This document shows positions 33,695 to 39,925 of a stretch of 39,925 bases of DNA, one piece after another. The translations under genes and the position numbers were made by a program. Source of the DNA: Methanobrevibacter sp. (GTDB taxonomy: Archaea; Methanobacteriota; Methanobacteria; Methanobacteriales; Methanobacteriaceae); assembly GCF_017427765.1 (NCBI RefSeq), contig NZ_JAFRSC010000021.1:1-39925 (forward strand), in the 5' to 3' direction. The notes under the pieces are model-generated. The model made no database searches and was not told the origin of the DNA. It saw nothing but the letters and a program-made list of their open reading frames with translations. Position 1 is the stretch's first letter, and each line of letters opens with the position of its first letter.

Positions 33695-35317
33695 ATGGAT
33701 GCTCAGCTTGAGGCTTTAAGCCAACTTGATGATGAGGCGGTGTTAAAGAGAGTCGTGATGGACGGAAATTTGGCTGATGAAGTTCGCCTCAAGGCCCTTG
33801 AAAAGATTAATGATGACAGTGTACTGATGGCGATTATCAAATCAGATAAGGTTTGTGTGGAAATCCGTCTGAGGGCAATTGAAAAAATCAGCGACTGGAC
33901 AAATCTCAGGGGACTTGCCCGAGATACAACTGTTGTCGGAATCACTAATAGCGAAAGGGAAAAGAGCTTGGAGGCGGTTCGAGATGCGGCCACATCCAGA
34001 GTTGAAGATGATGACCTTTTATTTGATTTGATTAAGAATGATTTTCCCACAAAATATGAGGCAATAAGGACGATTAGAAATGAGCAGATGTTAATGGAAA
34101 TTGCAGATGATGAGCAAATAAGCTTTGGGTATTGGGCCCTGTCAAATCCAAATCTTAAAGACCGTGAATTTTTACTCAAAAAAGCATTTGAAAATACTCG
34201 CTATGCAAATCAGGTTGTTGGAAATCCAAGCTTCGATGATGAGAATGGATTGGGTCAAATCGTACGCCATTATATCACAGAGGACTATGACGGCAAAAGT
34301 GTAAATATACGTGCACTTGGAAAAATAAATGATGAAAAAGTACTTGCAGATATCATAAAGAAATTTCCTAAGGCCAAGGTTGTTCCGGATTATATTAAGG
34401 ATATTATGAATCGAATCGATGATGAGGAGGTTTTGGAAGATATTGCACTCAATGCCAAAAACAGCACTCCTAAGGAGATGGCATGTGAAAAAATAGAAAA
34501 TGCGGATATTCTTTTCAACATTTATATGCAGAATGATGATTTGGGATATTACATCATACCTAAAATCTCAGATAAGGATAAGCTCGATGAAATATTGAAA
34601 AAAGAGCGTATTGTCTCCAACAGGGTTAGGATTTATGAGCTTTTGGGAATAACATACCAGAATAGCGATGATGAGAGGATTCTGGCTGATTTTGTAATTT
34701 ATGATAGTGACAATTATTCAGGAGCGCTTGCAAAAATTAAAGACCCTAAAATCCTGTCTGAAATAGCCGATAAATCAACCTGCGATTTGGCTACATTCAA
34801 AAGGATTGTTCGAAAGTTAGATGGTGCCGACAGGCTTGATTTTGCCAAGCATTTCTATGGCGATGATGAAAAAGTCAGTTTTCTTATGAGTCGCATAAGT
34901 GATGAAAAAGATTTGATTGAACTTTTGCAGAATGCATCTAGCGATAAAATCAGGCATTTGGCTTCAGAAAAGATTGAAGACAGCTCATACAAAAGTGAAT
35001 ATGAACAGGAAAGATGTAGAGAGCTTGAAAGACAGCTTGAAAGCGAAAAGGAGAAAATGCCCGAGCTGTATAATATATTGCGTTCAAGTTCACACAATCT
35101 ACTTAAACACGATTGGGAAAGCCAAGCAAAATCTGCAGAATCCGAAAGATTTTATTTACTGGCTCTTGAGGCATATACTGTCCAGGAAAGGATACATTCA
35201 TCTCTGGATAATTTTGCAAGAGAGTCCTACAAATCAGCAATCAAGAGAAACGAGGCAAACCTTGAAAGTGTAAGAAACATGATAGGATACATTCCGAATT
35301 CATATAAGTTCAGATGA
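33695..35317 (+). CDS. HEAT-like repeat protein with a lost upstream start codon
   Basis: 540 residues as read from ATG 33695. Residues ~1-420 are short helical repeats of HEAT/armadillo type (VRLKALEKINDDSVLMAIIK, IRLRAIEKISDWTNL, IRALGKINDEKVLADII), and ~430-540 form a coiled-coil and helical tail (CRELERQLESEKEKMPEL). The frame continues upstream for 36 more codons to 33587 and reads GLFDRFKTKSENEDSPAAKP, matching the MGLFDKLK start of the gene before it. The codon where ATG belongs is AGG (33584-33586) and a TAA precedes it (33578-33580). No other start codon lies between. So the true N-terminus is damaged, or the base is a sequencing error, or the protein now starts at 33695. Scaffold role inferred. 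Confidence 0.75.
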   Translation: MDAQLEALSQLDDEAVLKRVVMDGNLADEVRLKALEKINDDSVLMAIIKSDKVCVEIRLRAIEKISDWTNLRGLARDTTVVGITNSEREKSLEAVRDAATSRVEDDDLLFDLIKNDFPTKYEAIRTIRNEQMLMEIADDEQISFGYWALSNPNLKDREFLLKKAFENTRYANQVVGNPSFDDENGLGQIVRHYITEDYDGKSVNIRALGKINDEKVLADIIKKFPKAKVVPDYIKDIMNRIDDEEVLEDIALNAKNSTPKEMACEKIENADILFNIYMQNDDLGYYIIPKISDKDKLDEILKKERIVSNRVRIYELLGITYQNSDDERILADFVIYDSDNYSGALAKIKDPKILSEIADKSTCDLATFKRIVRKLDGADRLDFAKHFYGDDEKVSFLMSRISDEKDLIELLQNASSDKIRHLASEKIEDSSYKSEYEQERCRELERQLESEKEKMPELYNILRSSSHNLLKHDWESQAKSAESERFYLLALEAYTVQERIHSSLDNFARESYKSAIKRNEANLESVRNMIGYIPNSYKFR

Positions 35318-35479
35318 TTGTATCTATTTTTAGATTAAAAGTCCCTGATTGCAGCATGGCCTGCTATCTGGGTATTTTTACTTTTTTTTATTATCGATGG
35401 TGAAATTTCGGGATTAAATTTATTATGCAATATTGTATAAAATATGTATTATAAGAACTGAATTTTCTGGGTTTGAATC

Positions 35480-35812
35480 ATGAATGCTTTAAATTTGATA
35501 TGTCACAGAATGCCTGAGAGAAGTTTTTTCATTAATGGCCGTCAGTTTCCGGTCTGTGCAAGATGTACAGGATTTTATATTTCTCTTATGGCCTATTTCA
35601 TTTATGCATATTACTTTTTTGTATATTATAATCCTGCTTTGATTATATTTGCAGTTCTTTTGCTGGCTCCATCAGCAATTGACGGATTAACACAGCTTTT
35701 CAAAAACAGAAAAAGCAATAATGCCTTAAGATTTATCACAGGGCTTATGGGAGGAATAGGTCTTGGTATAATTCTTAAAGCAATCAAATGGTATATTTAT
35801 TTAATGTTTTAA
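35480..35812 (+). CDS. DUF2085 family membrane protein
   Basis: A 110-residue membrane protein. The DUF2085 hallmark is clear: [24 protein letters not shown] (C8-H9, C26, C29), followed by three hydrophobic helices ([50 protein letters not shown]). The Cys and His cluster near the membrane suggests a metal site. The biochemical role of the family is not known. It is followed after 19 bases by the zinc-ribbon membrane protein at 35832. Confidence 0.88.
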   Translation: MNALNLICHRMPERSFFINGRQFPVCARCTGFYISLMAYFIYAYYFFVYYNPALIIFAVLLLAPSAIDGLTQLFKNRKSNNALRFITGLMGGIGLGIILKAIKWYIYLMF

Positions 35813-35831
35813 GTCAGGTGGTGAAAATAAT

Positions 35832-36461
35832 ATGTTTTGTCCGAATTGCGGCTGTGAGGTTAAAGACAATGCGAAATTTTGTCCTAACTGCGGATCAGAT
35901 TTGAAAAATGTAAATAATCAGAGTAGTTCAGCAAATATTAAACCTAAATCCGGAGGAATTTCAGGCTTTTTTGATGACTGGAAAGAATGGGGCACAGGTA
36001 AAAAAATAGGTTCCATAATTCTGGCATGCTGTGTCGGATTGCTGATTTTAGGGGCAATAGGAAGCGTAATGTTTCCAGATGCAAACACTTCCGGTTTGGA
36101 TAACACTTATCACTCAGATAATGTTGAAAGACAAGACGTGGATACAGGAAGTTCAAGTTCAAGTTCACAGGTCTCTGATAGGGATGATGATGAGCTTGGA
36201 GACTCAAAGCTTCAGGTAAGAATCAAATGCAAAGGCGGATGGGACGGATCTGTCGGTGTCGGAACAAGTACATCTTCATATTCAGGAAAAGGAGATAAGA
36301 TTATTAACCTTGACGGTTCTTCATCAGATATCGTTGCTGCAGTAATCCAAAAGAAGAGCAGCGGTAACGGTAAACTTAAAGTTGAAATTATTAAAGATGG
36401 GCGTGTTGTAAAAGAGGCTGATACAACAGCGGGATATGGTGTTGTAAGCGTTGCGGACTAA
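35832..36461 (+). CDS. Zinc-ribbon membrane protein with secreted or extracytoplasmic domain
   Basis: 209 residues. An N-terminal zinc ribbon (C3-x2-C6 ... C17-x2-C20, CPNCG twice), a linker, one membrane helix ~57-80 (GSIILACCVGLLILGAIGSV), a Ser/Asp-rich linker, and a C-terminal beta domain ~125-209 (LQVRIKCKGGWDGSVGVGTS, KLKVEIIKDGRVVKEADTTA). Topology: cytoplasmic ribbon, outside beta domain. GGTGGTGA at 35818-35825 is the ribosome site. Zinc ribbon plus membrane helix proteins are common in Methanobrevibacter; their role is unknown. It converges with the next gene on the minus strand, 15 bases apart. Confidence 0.8.
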   Translation: MFCPNCGCEVKDNAKFCPNCGSDLKNVNNQSSSANIKPKSGGISGFFDDWKEWGTGKKIGSIILACCVGLLILGAIGSVMFPDANTSGLDNTYHSDNVERQDVDTGSSSSSSQVSDRDDDELGDSKLQVRIKCKGGWDGSVGVGTSTSSYSGKGDKIINLDGSSSDIVAAVIQKKSSGNGKLKVEIIKDGRVVKEADTTAGYGVVSVAD

Positions 36462-36476
36462 TTTGTGATAAAAAAA

Positions 36477-37118
36477 TTATTCATCGATGATTTCGGATTT
36501 TAATTTTTTAAATTCCTCTTCATCGATTATTCCCTCATCCAGCAGTTCCTTGATTTCCCTTATCCTTTCAGCTTTGCTTTTTGAATCGGTATCGTTATTC
36601 TCACTGCCGGCGATTGAATTGGAAAACCTGCTCATTTCTATTGCGCTTATTTTCTTTTCTATTGTCTGCAATTTTCCTTTTTCAGTTCCAGCCACCTGGG
36701 TTCTGTAATGTTTTCCGTTGTAGTCAAAATCAACTTTAACATCACTCCATAATGACTGGCTGCTTTGATGAAGGCTGAAATTGCTGATTTCTGAGATTGG
36801 TATTACCTCTTCTGTTTTTCTGATAACAATGGAATCGCTTCGATATTCTGCAATTCCGCCTAAACGGGGAATATTTCCTTTCATGCTTTGTCTTTTTAAG
36901 GAATTTGCCTTTGCCTGTTCGGATTTTTCTTTGAGTCTGGAGCGAATGCCATCTTTTGTTTGATTAAAATGGTTTTCCTGTTCTCTGATTCTGCCCCTAA
37001 GTCCTTGAGGTTTTCCGTTGTTTGGAATTCCACTGTCATCAATTTTTTTTCCGCAGTTAGTGCAGAAAAAAGCATTCTCCTCTAACTTGCTGCCGCAATT
37101 TGTACAAAACTTAGCCAT
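36477..37118 (-). CDS. Zinc-ribbon protein with PH-like middle and SHOCT domain
   Basis: 213 residues. An N-terminal zinc ribbon (C5-x2-C8, C19-x2-C22), a basic helical linker, a middle beta domain ~85-155 (YRSDSIVIRKTEEVIPISEI, VDFDYNGKHYRTQVAG) of bacterial PH/GRAM-like look, and a C-terminal SHOCT motif ~183-211 (RIREIKELLDEGIIDEEEFK). SHOCT is a short oligomerisation motif common in such proteins. No membrane helix. GTGGTG at about 37130-37125 is the ribosome site. Possibly binds membranes or a partner; function unknown. Confidence 0.82.
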   Translation of the reverse strand: MAKFCTNCGSKLEENAFFCTNCGKKIDDSGIPNNGKPQGLRGRIREQENHFNQTKDGIRSRLKEKSEQAKANSLKRQSMKGNIPRLGGIAEYRSDSIVIRKTEEVIPISEISNFSLHQSSQSLWSDVKVDFDYNGKHYRTQVAGTEKGKLQTIEKKISAIEMSRFSNSIAGSENNDTDSKSKAERIREIKELLDEGIIDEEEFKKLKSEIIDE

Positions 37119-37256
37119 TGTTACACCACTGATTTTATTCTATTTTTGTTTTCTAATATATTTTATCATAAATATGCAGGAATACCACAAATTCTGCAAG
37201 TTGCGGATGGATTGCAAGTTGGGTATACAATTATTTTGTATGTGGTGATGGAAACA

Positions 37257-37367
37257 TTTATAATCTCATTGTGATAACATTATATTAACAATATCAATAC
37301 AAACCATCGCAGGGCATGTTGGAAAGTAATGGTTAAGTCTGAGATTTATTAACCTCGCCTGTGATGG
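37257..37367 (+). promoter_or_regulatory. Promoter and nested stem-loop leader
   Basis: TTTATAAT (37257-37264) is a likely TATA box, giving a start near 37285-37290. The leader then folds: CCATCGCAGG (37304-37313) pairs with CCTGTGATGG (37358-37367) with one G-T pair, enclosing GGTTAA (37331-37336) and TTAACC (37349-37354). The structure ends 37 bases before the ATG at 37405. It could be a riboregulator or protein-binding RNA; no known riboswitch class is recognised. Confidence 0.4.
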
Positions 37368-37404
37368 TAAAATCTTTAATGTTTAAATTATAGAATGTGA
37401 AATC

Positions 37405-37785
37405 ATGAAGGACTTACTTGAAAAATATCTGGACTGTGAAATACTTGTTCGAAAAAACAGCCATGGCGCCAACAATTCATATACTCTTACTGGCGTGAGT
37501 GACGATTATTTCACCATAAGAAAAAACAGTGTCATATCTGAAGTGGAAACCTTACATCTTCCATACGCTTCAGTTTTCAAGGCTGTTGAAACGGATTCCA
37601 AATTCGTAATCGAGCTTAATGACTTATCAACAATAAATCATTTCACAATCAATATGGCCGGTGAGCTCGTGACAATATCAAAAAAACTCGATGAATTGGA
37701 AAGTGAGCTTGAAGGCTTTAAGAAAAACTCAGATTCGATTAAAAGCACGGTTGGAAATATTCAAGGTTCAATGAGATACATTTAG
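37405..37785 (+). CDS. Hypothetical 126-residue protein
   Basis: Not recognised. The N-terminal ~75 residues are strand-rich (CEILVRKNSHGANNSYTLTG, YFTIRKNSVISEVETLHLPY, KFVIELND), like a small SH3/Sm-type barrel. The last ~45 residues form a coiled coil (ISKKLDELESELEGFKKN). A GTGAAATC precedes the ATG. Only 14 bases separate it from the next gene, so it heads a likely operon with the zinc-ribbon and DUF2779 genes. Confidence 0.65.
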   Translation: MKDLLEKYLDCEILVRKNSHGANNSYTLTGVSDDYFTIRKNSVISEVETLHLPYASVFKAVETDSKFVIELNDLSTINHFTINMAGELVTISKKLDELESELEGFKKNSDSIKSTVGNIQGSMRYI

Positions 37786-37799
37786 TTGAAAAGAGTTAT

Positions 37800-38081
37800 A
37801 TGAACTTTTGGCTATGGAGCTTAAAAAGGAGGTGCACTAAGGGTGCTGAAGTATTGGCAATAATTTTGTTTGTAATTGTGGTTTTGGCATTATGTACGCC
37901 GGCTGACAGCTCAGGCAATCCGCCAAAAAGAAACGTTTCATCTTCAAGAAAAGTGGATAATTATCATGAATCGTCATATGATTATTGTCCTTCCTGCGGT
38001 GCAGGCGAATTTGACGGCTACTGTGAGGAGTGCGGATATCCCGATGTCAATTTGGCATGGATCGGTGAGGAATACGGATGA
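37800..38081 (+). CDS. Small membrane protein with C-terminal zinc ribbon
   Basis: 93 residues. A basic start (WSLKRRCTKG), one hydrophobic helix ~17-33 (EVLAIILFVIVVLALC), a polar Ser-rich linker, then a zinc ribbon with C63-x2-C66 and C75-x2-C78 (YCPSCG, YCEECG). The start is uncertain. A strong GGAGGTG lies inside the frame at 37828-37834 but no in-frame start follows at a good distance, except TTG 37854, which would shorten the helix. ATG 37800 is kept. It probably belongs to one transcript with 37405 and 38105. Confidence 0.7.
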   Translation: MNFWLWSLKRRCTKGAEVLAIILFVIVVLALCTPADSSGNPPKRNVSSSRKVDNYHESSYDYCPSCGAGEFDGYCEECGYPDVNLAWIGEEYG

Positions 38082-38104
38082 ACTAATCTGATAGGAGTTT
38101 AATA

Positions 38105-39598
38105 ATGAATGAAATATTTTTATCAAAATCAAGCTATTGTAGGTGCGTGCAGTGTGAAAAGATTTACTGGCTTGACAAATATAAACCGGAAGCATCACAA
38201 GCAGATGGTAATGAATCTGTTTTTGAAAAAGGTCGTGAAGTCGGTGAGCTTGCAAAAGGCCTATTCGGCGATTATGAAGACGTTGCCTTTGATAATGACA
38301 TCAATAAAATGATTAAAAAAACAGAAGAACTGCTTTTAGATAAACCGAATATAATTACCGAAGCGTCATTTGTTTATGATAACAATTTCTGCAGTGTGGA
38401 TATTCTTAAAAACGATTCCGACGGTGTGGAAATTTACGAGGTTAAAAGTTCCACACATATCGAAGATGTATATATTGATGATGCATCCTATCAGTATTTT
38501 GTCCTGTCAAATTTGGGATTAAATGTAAAAAAAGTAGCTATCGTGTATTTAAACAAGGATTATGTCCGGGGGAAAGAATTGGATTTAGGTCAGCTATTCA
38601 TTATAGAAGACATTACTGATTTAGCCAGACAAAAGCAGGTAGAAATAAGAGAAAATATTGATTTTTTAAACAGATTCATGAAGGCACATGGTGGTGGCAG
38701 TGAACCTGAAAAACATATCGGAGAACATTGTTTCAGGCCGTATGGCTGTGATTTCTGGAATTACTGTACAAAAGATTTGGCAAAACCTAATGTGTTTGAC
38801 ATCAGGGGAATGCAGACACGCACTAAGTTTAAAAAGTATGATGAGGGCAAAATTTCATTTAAGGGTCTGGAAAATGATGACATTAACCCGAAATATCTCG
38901 AGCAGATTGACTTTGAGCTGAATAACCGCAAGCCGAAAATCCGAAAAGAGGCAATAAAAGAAATACTGGACTCTCTTAAATATCCTCTATATTTCATTGA
39001 CTATGAGTCCTGCCAGTATGCAGTACCTAAATATGAAGGTACAAGACCGTACCAGCAGATACCTTTCCAGTACTCCCTGCATATTATTCCGGCTGAAGGC
39101 GCTTCACTACAGCATAAGGAATTTCTGGCACAATCCGGAGATGAAAATCTAATCAGAAACTTTGCCGAAAGCATGATTAATAATTTGGATGAGGACGGTA
39201 GTGTAATCGTGTATAACAGGACTTTTGAAGAAAAACTTGTCAACAACAAACTCGCTTTAATGTATCCTGATTTGGCAGCCGAAATTGAAAGGATTAACGC
39301 CAATATTGTTGATTTGATGGTGCCGTTTAAAAACAGGGATTATTATACAAAAGAAATGAAAGGTTCCTTTTCAATTAAATATGTTCTTCCGGCTTTATAT
39401 CCCGATGATCCTGAACTTGATTATTCTAATCTTGATTTGATTCACAGGGGTGATGAGGCATCTGATGCGTTTATAACTCTTAAGGACAAGACTCCTCACG
39501 AACAGAAAGCGATAAGGCAGGCTCTTTTGAAGTATTGTGAGCTTGACACATATGCAATGGTTAAGATTTGGGAGAAATTCAAAAAAGTTATAGAATAA
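38105..39598 (+). CDS. DUF2779 protein: Cas4-like nuclease fused to DEDDy exonuclease
   Basis: 497 residues. The N-terminal half is a RecB/Cas4-like PD-(D/E)XK nuclease: D99 (CSVDIL), E112-V-K114 (EVKSST), and cysteines at C12/C14/C17 and C209, C215, C221 (CFRPYGCDFWNYC) that can hold a 4Fe-4S cluster as in Cas4. The C-terminal half is an RNase H-fold exonuclease with DEDD residues D299 and E301 (FIDYES), D403 (VDLMVPF) and D481 with Y477 four residues before (KYCELD), the DEDDy form. AGGAG at 38093-38097 is the ribosome site. DUF2779 proteins are found across bacteria and archaea, often in accessory regions; the DNA or RNA substrate is unknown. No CRISPR array or cas gene is near. Confidence 0.88.
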   Translation: MNEIFLSKSSYCRCVQCEKIYWLDKYKPEASQADGNESVFEKGREVGELAKGLFGDYEDVAFDNDINKMIKKTEELLLDKPNIITEASFVYDNNFCSVDILKNDSDGVEIYEVKSSTHIEDVYIDDASYQYFVLSNLGLNVKKVAIVYLNKDYVRGKELDLGQLFIIEDITDLARQKQVEIRENIDFLNRFMKAHGGGSEPEKHIGEHCFRPYGCDFWNYCTKDLAKPNVFDIRGMQTRTKFKKYDEGKISFKGLENDDINPKYLEQIDFELNNRKPKIRKEAIKEILDSLKYPLYFIDYESCQYAVPKYEGTRPYQQIPFQYSLHIIPAEGASLQHKEFLAQSGDENLIRNFAESMINNLDEDGSVIVYNRTFEEKLVNNKLALMYPDLAAEIERINANIVDLMVPFKNRDYYTKEMKGSFSIKYVLPALYPDDPELDYSNLDLIHRGDEASDAFITLKDKTPHEQKAIRQALLKYCELDTYAMVKIWEKFKKVIE

Positions 39599-39808
39599 TA
39601 ATTCTAAACATGTGCAATTGGTGATAACTACTAATTTTTTGAAGTGATTTGAAATTTCAGCCATTATAACAGACTATATTGGTGAGATTTATTTATCAAA
39701 AGATATATTATTTGTAAATGACATATATATTATGTGTTTAACATGGGTTTATTTATTGACTTATTAAGAACTTTTGAAATTAAATTATAATCCAAATGAG
39801 CTGATAAT

Positions 39809-39925
39809 ATGGACAAGAAATATATTTTGATAATAATAATTGCAGTAGCTATTTGTATTGCTGTAGCAGGAATATATCTTGCAAATAGTTTCACAAAAGA
39901 AGTTGAATATACAAACTTCGATTTA
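39809..39925 (+). CDS. Membrane-anchored or secreted protein, cut by the window end
   Basis: ATG 39809 opens MDKKYILIIIIAVAICIAVA, then GIYLANSFTKEVEYTNFDL, and runs off the window at 39 codons. One hydrophobic N-terminal helix after a short basic start acts as membrane anchor or signal. The rest lies outside the window, so no family can be given. Upstream, 39599-39808 is AT-rich intergenic DNA without other features. Confidence 0.65.
   Translation, partial: MDKKYILIIIIAVAICIAVAGIYLANSFTKEVEYTNFDL

Overview
The window looks like a piece of a methanogenic archaeon of the Methanobacteriaceae, most likely a gut or rumen Methanobrevibacter. The grounds are the very low GC content, TTTATATA-type archaeal promoters, GGTGATAATATG-style ribosome binding sites, two adhesin-like surface proteins built from Ig-like and beta-helix repeats, and families such as DUF2779, DUF2085, Rpn and many small TPR or zinc-ribbon proteins typical of that genus. 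The genus is inferred from gene content; no rRNA or tRNA gene is present to confirm it.

Layout. Positions 1-4525 hold a 1410-residue secreted adhesin-like protein with its promoter and terminator. Positions 4620-5696 hold a TPR protein and a 49-residue orphan protein. Positions 5706-9787 form one minus-strand operon: two ABC exporter half-transporters that form an asymmetric (one degenerate ATP site) heterodimer, then a MarR repressor, with four-base start/stop overlaps and a palindromic operator at the predicted transcription start. Positions 10230-10945 hold a small protein plus a HEPN protein. Positions 11292-22142 are a single 3616-residue surface protein with three tandem modules of beta-helix, papain-like (C1) peptidase, lectin-like domain and Ig-like domain, followed by Ig-like repeats. 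Its last ~285 residues are nearly the same, at DNA level too, as the end of the first adhesin.

Positions 22268-25703 carry a stand-alone DUF4062 (TIR-related) protein, an XRE-cupin regulator and an AMP-forming acyl-CoA synthetase. Positions 25726-27365 are a tandem duplication of another HEPN two-gene module, in which the second HEPN gene has collapsed to 32 codons. Positions 27428-30760 hold small unknown proteins, a TPR protein, a winged-helix regulator and a frameshifted zinc-ribbon gene. Positions 30765-32148 (minus) hold an Rpn-family nuclease with a strong internal Shine-Dalgarno and start codon before its C-terminal domain, next to a free-standing duplicate of that C-terminal domain with its own ribosome site. 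Positions 32745-39925 hold unknown small genes, a HEAT-like repeat protein whose original start codon appears lost, DUF2085, three zinc-ribbon proteins, a DUF2779 double nuclease (Cas4-like plus DEDDy exonuclease) and the start of a membrane-anchored protein cut by the window edge.

Taken together this is an accessory region: cell-surface adhesion and proteolysis, drug or peptide export, and several modules of toxin-antitoxin or defence type (two HEPN families, Rpn long/short, DUF4062, DUF2779). The strongest candidates for something new are the Rpn locus read as an archaeal intragenic toxin-antitoxin pair, and the three-protease beta-helix adhesin.
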